Shown here: in pieces, positions 35,926 through 44,153 of the stretch
Layout: each line of letters starts with the position of its first letter
Numbering within the stretch: position 1 is the first letter of the stretch
NCBI RefSeq assembly: GCF_001681715.1
Contig: NZ_LNWY01000018.1
Span: forward strand, 1 to 64,000
Direction of reading: 5' to 3'
DNA from: Tritonibacter mobilis
GTDB taxonomy: Bacteria > Pseudomonadota > Alphaproteobacteria > Rhodobacterales > Rhodobacteraceae
DNA length: 64,000 bases
Position numbers and translations under genes: made by a program
Notes under the pieces: model-generated
Databases searched by the model: none
What the model saw: the letters and a program-made list of their open reading frames with translations, nothing else
What the model was told of the DNA's origin: nothing

Positions 35926-38361
35926 ATGAGCACATTTGACGAAATGGACGCCTTTGAGGGCGCATCGCTGTCCGCCCGCGCCATGGCCGCGGGCTCCACA
36001 CGCTATATGGACGGCCTCAACGCGGCCCAACGCGAGGCGGTGGAAACGCTGGACGGCCCGGTGCTGATGCTGGCGGGCGCGGGCACTGGCAAGACCAAGG
36101 CGCTGACCACCCGGATCGTGCATCTGTTGACCACCAACAGGGCGCGCACCAACGAGATCCTCGCGGTGACCTTCACCAACAAGGCCGCCCGCGAAATGAA
36201 GGAACGCGTGGGTCGCATGCTCGGCCAGCCCGCCGAGGGCATGCCATGGCTCGGCACCTTCCACTCGATCTGCGTCAAGCTGCTGCGCCGTCACGCGGAA
36301 CTGGTGGGGTTGAAATCCAACTTTACCATTCTGGATACCGACGACCAGATCCGCCTGCTGAAACAGCTCATCTCTGCGGCAGGCATCGACGACAAGCGCT
36401 GGCCCGCGCGGATGCTGGCAAACATCATCGACGACTGGAAAAACCGCGCGCTGACGCCTGCCAAGGTGCCCGCAGGGGATGCGGCGGCCTATAATCATCG
36501 CGGCACCGAGTTTTACGATCAGTATCAGACCCGCCTCAAGGAGCTGAACGCAGTCGATTTTGGCGACCTGCTGCTGCACTGCGTTGAGATTTTCCAGAAC
36601 AACCCGGACCTTCTGGCGCAATACCATCGCTGGTTCCGCTACATCCTTGTGGACGAATATCAGGATACCAACGTCGCCCAATACCTCTGGCTGCGGCTCT
36701 TGGCCTCGGGGCATAAAAACATTTGCTGCGTCGGCGATGACGACCAGTCGATCTACGGCTGGCGTGGCGCCGAGGTGGGCAATATCCTGCGGTTTGAAAA
36801 GGATTTCTCCGGCGCCAAGGTGATCCGGCTGGAGCAGAACTACCGCTCTACCAAACATATCCTCTCCGCCGCCTCCGGCGTTATTCGCGGCAATGAGGGC
36901 CGCTTGGGCAAGGAGCTCTGGACCGAAGCCGACGGCGGCGAAAAGGTCCGCCTGATCGGCCATTGGGACGGCGAGGAAGAGGCCCGCTGGATTGGCGAGG
37001 AAATCGAGGCCATGCAGCGCGGCACCCGTGGTATGCGCCAGTATGGCCTCAATGAAATGGCCATCCTCGTGCGCGCCTCGCATCAGATGCGCGCCTTTGA
37101 GGACCGGTTTCTGACCATTGGTCTGCCCTACCGCGTCATTGGCGGTCCGCGCTTTTACGAGCGGTTGGAAATCCGCGATGCCATGGCCTATTTCCGCGTG
37201 GTGATCTCGCCCGAGGATGATCTGGCCTTTGAGCGCATCGTCAACACGCCCAAACGCGGCCTTGGCGACAAGGCACAGCAGACCATTCAAATGGTGGCGC
37301 GCGAAAACGGCGTCTCCCTCGTTGAAGGCGCGCGTCTCGCGGTCGAGGAAGGTCTCATCAAGGGTAAGGGCGGGGCCGCCCTGCGCCGGCTCGTGGAAAA
37401 CATCGCCCGCTGGGGGCAGATGACCCGCGCCGTGGTCCCGAATGACGGTGATGAGGATGCGGTTCTTGAGGGCGTGCAGAGCTTTGAGGAATTTCAGGCC
37501 CGCACAGAGGTCTCGCATGTTGAGCTGGCCGAGATCATCTTGGATGAAAGCGGCTACACCTCCATGTGGCAGGCGGACAAGAACCCCGACAGCCCCGGAC
37601 GACTCGAGAACCTAAAGGAACTGGTCAAGGCGCTGGAAAACTTCGACAATCTGCAAGGGTTCCTCGAACACGTCAGCCTTGTGATGGACAATGACAAGCA
37701 AGACGCCGAGCAAAAAGTGTCGATCATGACGCTGCATGCCGCCAAGGGGCTGGAGTTTCCTGCGGTGTTCCTGCCGGGCTGGGAGGATGGGCTGTTTCCG
37801 TCGCAACGCTCGATGGATGAAAGCGGCCTCAAGGGCCTCGAAGAGGAACGCCGCCTGGCCTATGTGGGCATCACCCGCGCCGAGGAGGTGTGCACGATCT
37901 CCTTTGCGGGCAACCGGCGGGTGTTTGGCCAGTGGCAGTCGCAATTGCCCTCGCGTTTCATTGACGAGCTGCCCGAAGAGCATGTGGAGGTGCTGACACC
38001 TCCGGGCCTTTATGGTGGCGGCTATGGCGCGGCTGCGCCCTCTGCGGCAGAGCCCCCGGTGCGCTCCACCATCGAAGAGCGGATGAGCAATGCGGATGGG
38101 TATAATTCGCCCGGCTGGAAACGCATGCAGGCGCGCACGGCAGAGCGCGGCTATTCCAAGCCCCGCAAGAGCGACTCGCAGATTATTGATCTGACCGCCA
38201 CCTCGAGCTTCACCATTGGCGAACGGGTGTTTCATCAGAAATTCGGCTACGGCGCCATCATCGGCATGGAAGGCGACAAGCTGGAGGTGGATTTCGAAAA
38301 AGCGGGCACCAAAAAAGTGGTCGCCCGGTTTGTCTCCGCCAGCGATGACATCCCGTTCTGA
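35926..38361 (+). CDS. uvrD: UvrD/PcrA-type SF1A DNA helicase
   Basis: This is an 811-residue 3'-5' helicase. Motifs in order are: LNAAQREAVE (Q motif), LAGAGTGKTKAL (Walker A, K57), LAVTFTNKAAREMKERV, GTFHSICVKLLR, VDEYQDTN (Walker B), GDDDQSIYGWRGAEVGN, LEQNYRSTKHIL, TLHAAKGLEFPAVFLPGWEDGLFP and VGITRAEE. The C-terminal FTIGERVFHQKFGYGAIIG region is the Tudor-like RNA polymerase/UvrB contact domain of PcrA/UvrD. It acts in nucleotide excision and mismatch repair and in clearing stalled forks. A start with AGGA upstream is used. Confidence 0.95.
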   Translation: MSTFDEMDAFEGASLSARAMAAGSTRYMDGLNAAQREAVETLDGPVLMLAGAGTGKTKALTTRIVHLLTTNRARTNEILAVTFTNKAAREMKERVGRMLGQPAEGMPWLGTFHSICVKLLRRHAELVGLKSNFTILDTDDQIRLLKQLISAAGIDDKRWPARMLANIIDDWKNRALTPAKVPAGDAAAYNHRGTEFYDQYQTRLKELNAVDFGDLLLHCVEIFQNNPDLLAQYHRWFRYILVDEYQDTNVAQYLWLRLLASGHKNICCVGDDDQSIYGWRGAEVGNILRFEKDFSGAKVIRLEQNYRSTKHILSAASGVIRGNEGRLGKELWTEADGGEKVRLIGHWDGEEEARWIGEEIEAMQRGTRGMRQYGLNEMAILVRASHQMRAFEDRFLTIGLPYRVIGGPRFYERLEIRDAMAYFRVVISPEDDLAFERIVNTPKRGLGDKAQQTIQMVARENGVSLVEGARLAVEEGLIKGKGGAALRRLVENIARWGQMTRAVVPNDGDEDAVLEGVQSFEEFQARTEVSHVELAEIILDESGYTSMWQADKNPDSPGRLENLKELVKALENFDNLQGFLEHVSLVMDNDKQDAEQKVSIMTLHAAKGLEFPAVFLPGWEDGLFPSQRSMDESGLKGLEEERRLAYVGITRAEEVCTISFAGNRRVFGQWQSQLPSRFIDELPEEHVEVLTPPGLYGGGYGAAAPSAAEPPVRSTIEERMSNADGYNSPGWKRMQARTAERGYSKPRKSDSQIIDLTATSSFTIGERVFHQKFGYGAIIGMEGDKLEVDFEKAGTKKVVARFVSASDDIPF

Positions 38362-38630
38362 ACGCATCACTGCAACATGAGGCGGTCGAATCGCCTAAGG
38401 CGATCCGATCCGGCCATCCCCCAGCCCAGATGCAACCAACCTTTCGGGTGAAATCAGCCGCATTATGACCCGTGTCGTGACCGCTGTCCGACAGCAATCT
38501 GATCGTCCATGTGCAGTGGAAATCGACAGGTATGTTCAGTGAGGACCGACATTCCTGAGCAATCACCGCCAGTGCTGACATTGGGGCGCGTGCGGCGAAG
38601 GTCTGTAGAGAGCTCTTAATGCTGGTCAAC

Positions 38631-38999
38631 TCAGGTACCAGTTTTGCTGCGAGCCCTCTGCCATCGGGCAATATCCCCCAGAATTTCAATTATCTGGCTT
38701 CCGTCAGATGTCAGGGAGTACCGGGTGCCACCAGCCGAACGTTCAATAAGACGATCTTCCTCAAGTTCGCGCAACGCTCGGACAAGCACCCTTCGGTCCG
38801 CCACGGCGAGACGACCTTGGAGAGCTGGTATATCACTCTCAGCTTCCGAGAGCGCCATAAGAATAGATGCTTTCCACTGTCCTCGAATGGTTTGCATACC
38901 AACGGCAAGATCACACCATTGGTGCAGGTTCGCGCGATTTCGCTCTTGTGTCGTAGCGGGTGTACGAGACCCTCTGTCAAAATTGTCAGGCTTGTTCAT
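38631..38999 (-). CDS. HxlR-family regulator
   Basis: This is a 122-residue winged-helix protein. IRGQWKASILMALSEAESDIPALQGRL and RRVLVRALRELEEDRLIERSAGGTRYSLTSDG give the HxlR helix-turn-helix and beta-wing. The usual N-terminal Cys of redox- or aldehyde-sensing members is present in LHQWCDLAVG. It is divergent from a VOC-family gene with 48 bp between starts, so it probably controls that gene. The GC content of this pair is visibly lower than that of the neighbours. Confidence 0.85.
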   Translation of the reverse strand: MNKPDNFDRGSRTPATTQERNRANLHQWCDLAVGMQTIRGQWKASILMALSEAESDIPALQGRLAVADRRVLVRALRELEEDRLIERSAGGTRYSLTSDGSQIIEILGDIARWQRARSKTGT

Positions 39000-39047
39000 G
39001 GGACCTTAGGGCTGGATACCGATCTCCCGTAATATGGAGATGAGAGT

Positions 39048-39515
39048 ATGACTGAACAACTGTTTGTCGGATTTCACCATTTTGCCATGCGTACCCCAGA
39101 TTTGCAGCGTTCGATCACGTTCTACGAAGCACTGGGTTTCCGGCAGGTGCATGAGTGGACACTGCCGGATTATGGGATTGATCGTGCCGTTATGATGCAA
39201 GCGGCCGACACTAAAAGCTGGATCGAGATTTTCGACCTGAAGGCAAGTATCCCGATGCAGGGCAGGGGCGCGAAAGTTGGCCAAGTTATCGTGACGGGCG
39301 CACTCGCGCATATTTGCCTGACGGTAAATGACTTGGAGAAAGCATGCGCGCGAATCGTCGAAGTTGGCGCTACGCATCTGCATGGCCCTGAAAATCTTGG
39401 ACTTGGCCAACCTGAGGTGAGCGTACAAAACGCGATCTTTGAAGGCCCCGCTGGGGAAGTGATTGAACTACTGCAGCATGTTCGTTTTCCGAGTGATCTG
39501 CCGGGGTCAGCGTGA
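39048..39515 (+). CDS. VOC (glyoxalase/dioxygenase superfamily) protein
   Basis: This is a 155-residue vicinal-oxygen-chelate protein with two beta-alpha-beta-beta-beta modules. FHHFAMRTPDLQRSITFYEALGF carries the first metal His, and AHICLTVNDLEKACARIVEVGA carries the second. FEGPAGEVIELLQH supplies the final Glu. It may be a glyoxalase-like or ring-cleavage enzyme; the substrate is not predictable. A GGAGATGAGAG region precedes the ATG. It is paired with the divergent HxlR regulator. Confidence 0.87.
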   Translation: MTEQLFVGFHHFAMRTPDLQRSITFYEALGFRQVHEWTLPDYGIDRAVMMQAADTKSWIEIFDLKASIPMQGRGAKVGQVIVTGALAHICLTVNDLEKACARIVEVGATHLHGPENLGLGQPEVSVQNAIFEGPAGEVIELLQHVRFPSDLPGSA

Positions 39516-39837
39516 ATGCGAAGGTCGGCTTCGTCCACATTGCCCCCAACCGTCTAAGCATATGTGTCCGCTTGCGGCAATTCGGAAGGTGTCAGCTAAA
39601 CTGTTCAGCCTTGATGGAATTCGATGCCCATTGGATGCCTAAAGGTGTCGGCTTGCATGACCACCAGCAGCGTAACACAATCTGCCGCTAGAACGCAGCT
39701 GGTGCGGCACGGAATGATGTCTGAATAAACTCTGGGGAGATGGCGCGCGTGCAATGCGGGTTGGAAGGGGAGGCCCGTCAGACCCTGCGCAGCATCACAA
39801 GAGCACACTAGGAAACTTGCCTCCCCACAACAGGAAA
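39516..39837. other. intergenic region downstream of the CcsR-type RNA cluster
   Basis: There are about 320 bases with no credible gene. On the minus strand a GGGGAGGC / GCCTCCCC pair, about 40 bases apart (39770s and 39820s), could close the transcript that carries the small RNAs. The GGGGAGG arm is also complementary to CCTCC. Confidence 0.4.
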
Positions 39838-39872
39838 CGGCGGCGCCCAGGGAGGAGGAGAGGGCACCGCCG
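39838..39872 (-). ncRNA. CcsR-type hairpin RNA 4
   Basis: Stem CGGCGG-TGCCC / GGGCG-CCGCCG with a small mismatch. The loop shows CCTCCTCCC on the minus strand (39850-39858), complementary to the Shine-Dalgarno sequence. It is the last of four hairpins behind the DUF1127 gene. Confidence 0.85.
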
Positions 39873-39882
39873 TTCTGTCAAA

Positions 39883-39914
39883 CACCGGGTTAAAAGGGAG
39901 GAGGAAACCCGGTG
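39883..39914 (-). ncRNA. CcsR-type hairpin RNA 3
   Basis: A perfect 9-bp stem CACCGGGTT / AACCCGGTG has CCTCCTCCC in its loop on the minus strand (39896-39904). A plain hairpin CCGGC/GCCGG without the motif (39924-39937) separates it from RNA 2. Confidence 0.87.
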
Positions 39915-39945
39915 TATCTGGTTCCGGCTCTCGCCGGTATTAGGT

Positions 39946-39979
39946 GCGGTGGCATCAGGGAGGAGGAGGATGCCACCGC
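39946..39979 (-). ncRNA. CcsR-type hairpin RNA 2
   Basis: A perfect 11-bp stem GCGGTGGCATC / GATGCCACCGC has a loop of about 12 bases carrying CCTCCTCCC on the minus strand (39958-39966). Confidence 0.88.
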
Positions 39980-39985
39980 GTAGGA

Positions 39986-40017
39986 CAGGCCCTTAAGGGA
40001 GGAGGAGAAAGGACCTG
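39986..40017 (-). ncRNA. CcsR-type hairpin RNA 1
   Basis: Stem CAGGTCCTT / AAGGGCCTG has one mismatch. The loop has CCTCCTCCC on the minus strand (39997-40005). It begins 14 bases after the DUF1127 stop codon, so the RNA is cut from the 3' part of that mRNA. Confidence 0.85.
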
Positions 40018-40031
40018 ATCTCGTTTGTTCT

Positions 40032-40253
40032 TTACTTAACCTCGCCGTACGCAGCTTCAAGAGCAATGCGCTTCAGCATGGAGCGGTTGAGACCCAGATC
40101 CGCCAGTTCGCGGTTGCTCAGCTCGCCCAGCTCGCTCAGCGTCTTGCGATAGACGCGATATTGCGCAAAGCGGGCACGAGCAGCCTCAATCATCCCGGTC
40201 ACACCGCCGGTGGTGAAGGATTTGGGTGCATGGATCGTGTTCAGAATTGCCAT
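40032..40253 (-). CDS. ccaF1: small DUF1127 protein, CcaF1-type
   Basis: This is a 73-residue basic protein. After a short N-terminal part it has RFAQYRVYRKTLSELGELSNRELADLGLNRSMLKRIALEAAYG, a classic DUF1127 domain with its conserved ELSNREL-DLG core. In Rhodobacter sphaeroides the DUF1127 protein CcaF1 is encoded just upstream of the CcsR1-4 small RNAs, binds RNA and helps their maturation. The same layout here (gene, then four CCTCCTCCC hairpins) supports the assignment. ATG 40253 is used; longer extensions in frame cross the promoter. Confidence 0.88.
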   Translation of the reverse strand: MAILNTIHAPKSFTTGGVTGMIEAARARFAQYRVYRKTLSELGELSNRELADLGLNRSMLKRIALEAAYGEVK

Positions 40254-40322
40254 CGTCTCGTCTCGCTTATGTGTCGTCCGGACCGTGTGCCCGACTGACT
40301 GTCTGTGTCTCTGTTGATCCTT

Positions 40323-40350
40323 AAGATAATGAAATGCTGCAAATGCACAA
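40323..40350 (-). promoter_or_regulatory. promoter of the DUF1127/CcsR unit
   Basis: On the minus strand TTGTGC (40345-40350) and TATCTT (40323-40328) are 16 bp apart, about 70 bases before the start codon. In R. sphaeroides the equivalent unit is driven by stress sigma factors of the RpoH type. Whether this site is read by RpoH cannot be settled by eye. Confidence 0.5.
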
Positions 40351-40573
40351 TCCGGGGAATGGACAATTCTGCTATGCAGCAAGTGCATGGGTAGATACGA
40401 TATTTTTCTACTTTTGCCCAATGGCTGAGCGACAATCTTTCAGATTGATGTATACACGGGCAATAAATGGTCGCCTGCGCGCCCATGCGGGCAATTTGAC
40501 GCTTGGGCAGGCGGACACCGCATGCCTATATCTGTCACGGCCCCGAATTTGGCACAAAACAGGAGTTTCCCCC

Positions 40574-41644
40574 ATGTCCGTCACCAAGGAAGAGATTCGC
40601 ACCGCATTGGACCGTCTTGCGCTTCCGGGCGGGGGCACATTGGTGTCGCGCGACATGCTGCGCGCCCTCAGTATCGAGGGCGGTACGGTGAGATTCGTGA
40701 TTGAGGCCCCCTCGCCAGAGATGGCCGTCCAGATGGAAACCCTGCGCCGTGCCGCGGAGGCCTGCGTGAAAGAACTGCCCGGCGTCGAGGAGGTCTCGGT
40801 GGTGCTGACCGCCCACGGCCCCGCGCCGCAAAAAGCCGCCCCCAGCCTTAAACTCGGCGGTCACCCCAAACCGCAGGCCGCGCCGATGAAACCCTCGGGC
40901 GTCGGGCGCATCCTCGCGGTGGCCTCGGGCAAAGGCGGCGTTGGCAAATCCACCGTCAGCGCCAATCTCGCGGTGGCGCTGGCCCGGCAGGGGCGCAAGG
41001 TCGGGCTCTTGGACGCTGATATCTACGGGCCGTCCCAGCCGCGCATGATGGGGGTCTCTGGCCGTCCGGCCAGCCCCGACGGCACCACCATCGAGCCGCT
41101 CCATGCCCATGGGGTCACGGTGATGTCGATTGGCTTTATGGTCGAGGAGCGCAAGGCCGTGGTCTGGCGCGGGCCGATGCTGATGGGGGCGCTGCAGCAG
41201 ATGCTGGGGCAGGTGAACTGGGGCGAGCTGGATGTGTTGATCGTCGACCTGCCGCCGGGCACGGGCGATGTGCAACTCACGCTCTGCACCAAGGCCGAGC
41301 TGTCAGGCGCCATCGTGGTCTCCACCCCGCAGGATGTCGCCCTTCTGGATGCCCGCAAGGCGCTCGATATGTTCAACACGCTCAAAACCCCGGTGCTGGG
41401 GCTCATCGAGAATATGTCGTTCTTTACCTGCCCCGATTGCGGCGGCACCCATAATATCTTTGGCAACGGCGGCGTTGCGGCCGAAGCCAAGGACCTGGGC
41501 CTGCCGCTCCTTGGGGCCTTGCCGATTGATCTGGAGACCCGGTTGGCAGGCGACAACGGCACGCCTATCGCCGCTGGAGAGGGCGTCATGGCCGAGGCCT
41601 ACGCGCGCATCGCCAAGGGGCTGGTCGAAGGCGGCATGGCCTAA
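40574..41644 (+). CDS. apbC: iron-sulfur cluster carrier ApbC (Mrp/Nbp35 family)
   Basis: This is a 356-residue P-loop ATPase. An N-terminal DUF59/MIP18-like domain ([13 protein letters not shown], then [13 protein letters not shown]) is followed by the deviant Walker A in [36 protein letters not shown] and [28 protein letters not shown] holds the CxxC that binds a bridging [4Fe-4S] cluster. It carries clusters to apoproteins in the cytoplasm. AGGAG lies eight bases before ATG 40574; the upstream in-frame extension runs through the ccaF1 promoter region and is rejected. Confidence 0.95.
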   Translation: MSVTKEEIRTALDRLALPGGGTLVSRDMLRALSIEGGTVRFVIEAPSPEMAVQMETLRRAAEACVKELPGVEEVSVVLTAHGPAPQKAAPSLKLGGHPKPQAAPMKPSGVGRILAVASGKGGVGKSTVSANLAVALARQGRKVGLLDADIYGPSQPRMMGVSGRPASPDGTTIEPLHAHGVTVMSIGFMVEERKAVVWRGPMLMGALQQMLGQVNWGELDVLIVDLPPGTGDVQLTLCTKAELSGAIVVSTPQDVALLDARKALDMFNTLKTPVLGLIENMSFFTCPDCGGTHNIFGNGGVAAEAKDLGLPLLGALPIDLETRLAGDNGTPIAAGEGVMAEAYARIAKGLVEGGMA

Positions 41645-41663
41645 ATAGGGAGGAAAGGCGCGG

Positions 41664-42716
41664 ATGGTGTTAAGGCGATTGTGGGCGAGGCTGGTGGCCA
41701 GTGATGCTGCGCGCGCTCTTAGCTCGTCAGATGTAGAAGGTTACAAACGCCTGCTCAATGAGGGCACACGCATAATCCAAGCGGCGTCACGGCCCGATCA
41801 GTTCGAGGCGACTTACTGCGCCCTACGCGACACCCTGTGGTCACCGCCGGATTGGGACTATGACGAGCAATATTATGCGAGCCGGACGCTCCGTCGCAAA
41901 AAGAACGTTAAAGCAGTTGAACAGATTCCGAGCTTGGCGGAGGTCTTTCTATTCCATCAGGACGGCTATGTACGCGAAGCGGCGCTCCAGCAACTGGATA
42001 CACCACTAACCGCGCCTGCAAGCATCTACGCCCTGTTCTGGCGCACAAATGATTGGGTGCCTGAGGTACGCGAGGCGGCCCACGAGGCCCTGGCACGCGT
42101 ACTGCCTCAGACCTCTGCAGACGTCATCGTCCCGGCCCTGAAGGCGGCCCTCCCACGGATCGCCAGTTGGGGGCGCTGGTCGCAGGCGGGGCCAGAAATG
42201 ATCACGGCACTCGCCCAAAGAGACGACGTGGCCAGCGCCCTAGTTGATGATATCATTCAGTCCGAGGGCGCGGCCCTCACGGTCGTGTTTCGGGAACTGT
42301 GCAAAACCCCCAAGGTCGACCCCCAGCTTGAGCGGATCTTTCGCACAGCCCACCAACCGCATATCCGGGCGATGGCTCTTCAGACCTTATTGTCGGGCAA
42401 GGCCAGATGGCCTTTGCTTCAGCGCCGAAAGGTCTGGATCGACAAACCTTCGGGGCGCTCTCGTATGGAACTGCAATTCCAGAGCCGAGACATCACGGTC
42501 GATACCGACGTCCTCGGGCTGTTGCAAAGGGCTGTGACCGATCGCGCCAGTATCGTGCGCAAACATGCGCTCGATGGGATGATCGCTTTGCGCCATGATC
42601 GCGAGATGGCGCACACATTGGACGCGCTGGTCGCGGAACTTGAAGATGATCCCAACAGCGGCGTCCGGTCCCGCGTTGCGTTTTTTCAGCGCAAGCGACG
42701 AGAAGAAAACCCGTAA
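41664..42716 (+). CDS. HEAT-repeat-like protein of unknown function
   Basis: This is a 350-residue soluble, helical protein. I do not recognise a named family. Repeated helix pairs such as VREAALQQLDT, VPEVREAAHEALARVLP and IRAMALQTLLSGKARWPLL fit HEAT-type repeats. The last 90 residues hold a beta-rich insert (ELQFQSRDITVDTDV) before a closing repeat (IVRKHALDGMIALRHD). It starts 19 bases after apbC, with AGGAAAGG before the ATG, so it is probably cotranscribed. A protein-protein scaffold role is inferred only from the fold. Confidence 0.72.
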   Translation: MVLRRLWARLVASDAARALSSSDVEGYKRLLNEGTRIIQAASRPDQFEATYCALRDTLWSPPDWDYDEQYYASRTLRRKKNVKAVEQIPSLAEVFLFHQDGYVREAALQQLDTPLTAPASIYALFWRTNDWVPEVREAAHEALARVLPQTSADVIVPALKAALPRIASWGRWSQAGPEMITALAQRDDVASALVDDIIQSEGAALTVVFRELCKTPKVDPQLERIFRTAHQPHIRAMALQTLLSGKARWPLLQRRKVWIDKPSGRSRMELQFQSRDITVDTDVLGLLQRAVTDRASIVRKHALDGMIALRHDREMAHTLDALVAELEDDPNSGVRSRVAFFQRKRREENP

Positions 42717-43029
42717 CAGGTCCTCCGCCGTTGCACCCCCACCGCACGCTCTGCTCAGGGTGTTTTCACCCCGTTGCCCTATGCTGGCGGTGTCGCGACA
42801 TATCACAGGAGACCGGCCCCCAGAGACCACCCCCTCATTGGGTGCAGGGCGGGTCCGATTGAGGCTCACAGGATCTGACCTTTCGGGGTCAGTCGATGCT
42901 CCGCCCCTATGGCGACGCCGTCATCCTTTAATAAGCGAAGCCGCGCCAAGGTTTCCCCCGCGCGGCTTTCATAGCTCAGATGTTAAACAGACGCTGCGGC
43001 TCAGGCCACAAGCGTCCCTTTGGCGTGGC
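42717..43029. other. convergent intergenic region between the HEAT gene and mraY
   Basis: There are about 310 bases with no credible gene. A 9-bp perfect stem AAGCCGCGC / GCGCGGCTT (42948-42956, 42970-42978) lies close to the mraY end and is probably its terminator, though the T-run on the minus side is poor (CGCTTATT). Confidence 0.5.
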
Positions 43030-44112
43030 TCAGCGCACCTTCAGCGTTGCCAGACCGATCATCGCGAGGATCAGCGAGATGATCCAGAAGCGGATCACGA
43101 TCGTCGGCTCCGCCCAGCCTTTTTTCTCATAGTGGTGATGGATCGGCGCCATCAAAAACACCCGTTTGCCAGTGCGTTTGAAGTAGAGCACCTGAATGAT
43201 CACCGACAGCGCTTCGACCACAAAAAGACCGCCGACAATAGCCAGCACCAGCTCGTGTTTGGTCGAGATCGCAATCGCCCCCAGCGCGCCACCCAAGGCC
43301 AGCGATCCGGTGTCGCCCATGAACACCGCCGCAGGCGGGGCGTTGTACCACAGGAACCCAAGCCCCCCGCCAAAGAGCGCAGAGGTGAAGATCAGGATTT
43401 CACCGGTGCCCGGCACGTAATGCACGTCGAGATATTCGGAAAAGTCAACGCGACCAACCGCATAGGCGATGATGCCAAGCGTTCCGGCCGCGATCATCAC
43501 CGGCATAATGGCCAGCCCGTCCAGACCATCGGTCAGGTTCACCGCATTGGCCGCGCCCACGATCACGCAGATGCAGAACGGCACATAGAGATAGCCAAGG
43601 TTCAGCAAAACGTCCTTGAAAATCGGCATCGCCAATTGGTTTTGCAGCTCCGCCGGGTGGTTCCAGCTCGCCCAGAGCGCGGCGACGATTGCAATCAGGA
43701 AACCGAGCAGCAGACGCACCTTGCCGGGCACGCCTTTGGTGTTTTGTTTTGAAACCTTGGCATAATCATCGGCAAACCCGATGAGGCCAAACGACAGTGT
43801 TACAAACAGCACCAGCCACACAAACGGGTTGTCCCAGCGCGCCCAGACGAGGGTCGAAAACAGCAAGGCTCCGACAATCAGCAGCCCGCCCATAGTGGGG
43901 GTGCCGACCTTGGCAAGATGCGCCTCCGGGCCGTCATTGCGGATCGGCTGGCCCTTGCCTTGCCGCTTGCGCAGCACATTGATCAGGGGCTTGCCAAAGA
44001 CAAAGCCAAAGATCAGCGCGGTCAGGAAGGCTCCGCCTGCGCGGAAGGTGATGTAGCGGAAGAGGTTAAAGAAATCCCCCCCGTCCGACAGTGCGGTCAA
44101 CCAATAGAGCAT
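43030..44112 (-). CDS. mraY: phospho-MurNAc-pentapeptide transferase MraY
   Basis: This 360-residue integral membrane enzyme has about ten transmembrane helices and makes lipid I from undecaprenyl phosphate and UDP-MurNAc-pentapeptide. [17 protein letters not shown] contains the metal-binding Asp pair, [13 protein letters not shown] is the family signature with further Asp residues, and [13 protein letters not shown] is the cytoplasmic His motif. It follows murF with a gap of about 41 bases, in standard dcw order. It is the last dcw gene present before the operon ends here; murD, ftsW and later genes are not in the window. Confidence 0.97.
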   Translation of the reverse strand: MLYWLTALSDGGDFFNLFRYITFRAGGAFLTALIFGFVFGKPLINVLRKRQGKGQPIRNDGPEAHLAKVGTPTMGGLLIVGALLFSTLVWARWDNPFVWLVLFVTLSFGLIGFADDYAKVSKQNTKGVPGKVRLLLGFLIAIVAALWASWNHPAELQNQLAMPIFKDVLLNLGYLYVPFCICVIVGAANAVNLTDGLDGLAIMPVMIAAGTLGIIAYAVGRVDFSEYLDVHYVPGTGEILIFTSALFGGGLGFLWYNAPPAAVFMGDTGSLALGGALGAIAISTKHELVLAIVGGLFVVEALSVIIQVLYFKRTGKRVFLMAPIHHHYEKKGWAEPTIVIRFWIISLILAMIGLATLKVR

Positions 44113-44153
44113 TCCAGTGCGGTTCCTGTTTTAATGTGGTCTATCTTTACGAT

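Noticed and set aside
35845-37518. 557-codon open frame on the minus strand
   Set aside because: It lies opposite the UvrD helicase gene, which has every helicase motif; the antisense product is low complexity.
39754-39996. 80-codon plus-strand frame
   Set aside because: It runs through the small-RNA hairpins in antisense direction; Arg-rich product without pattern.
39838-40017. CRISPR-like array
   Set aside because: The repeated GGGAGGAGG is only 9-12 bases and lies in loops of differing stems, with no repeat-spacer pattern; it is the CcsR-type RNA cluster.
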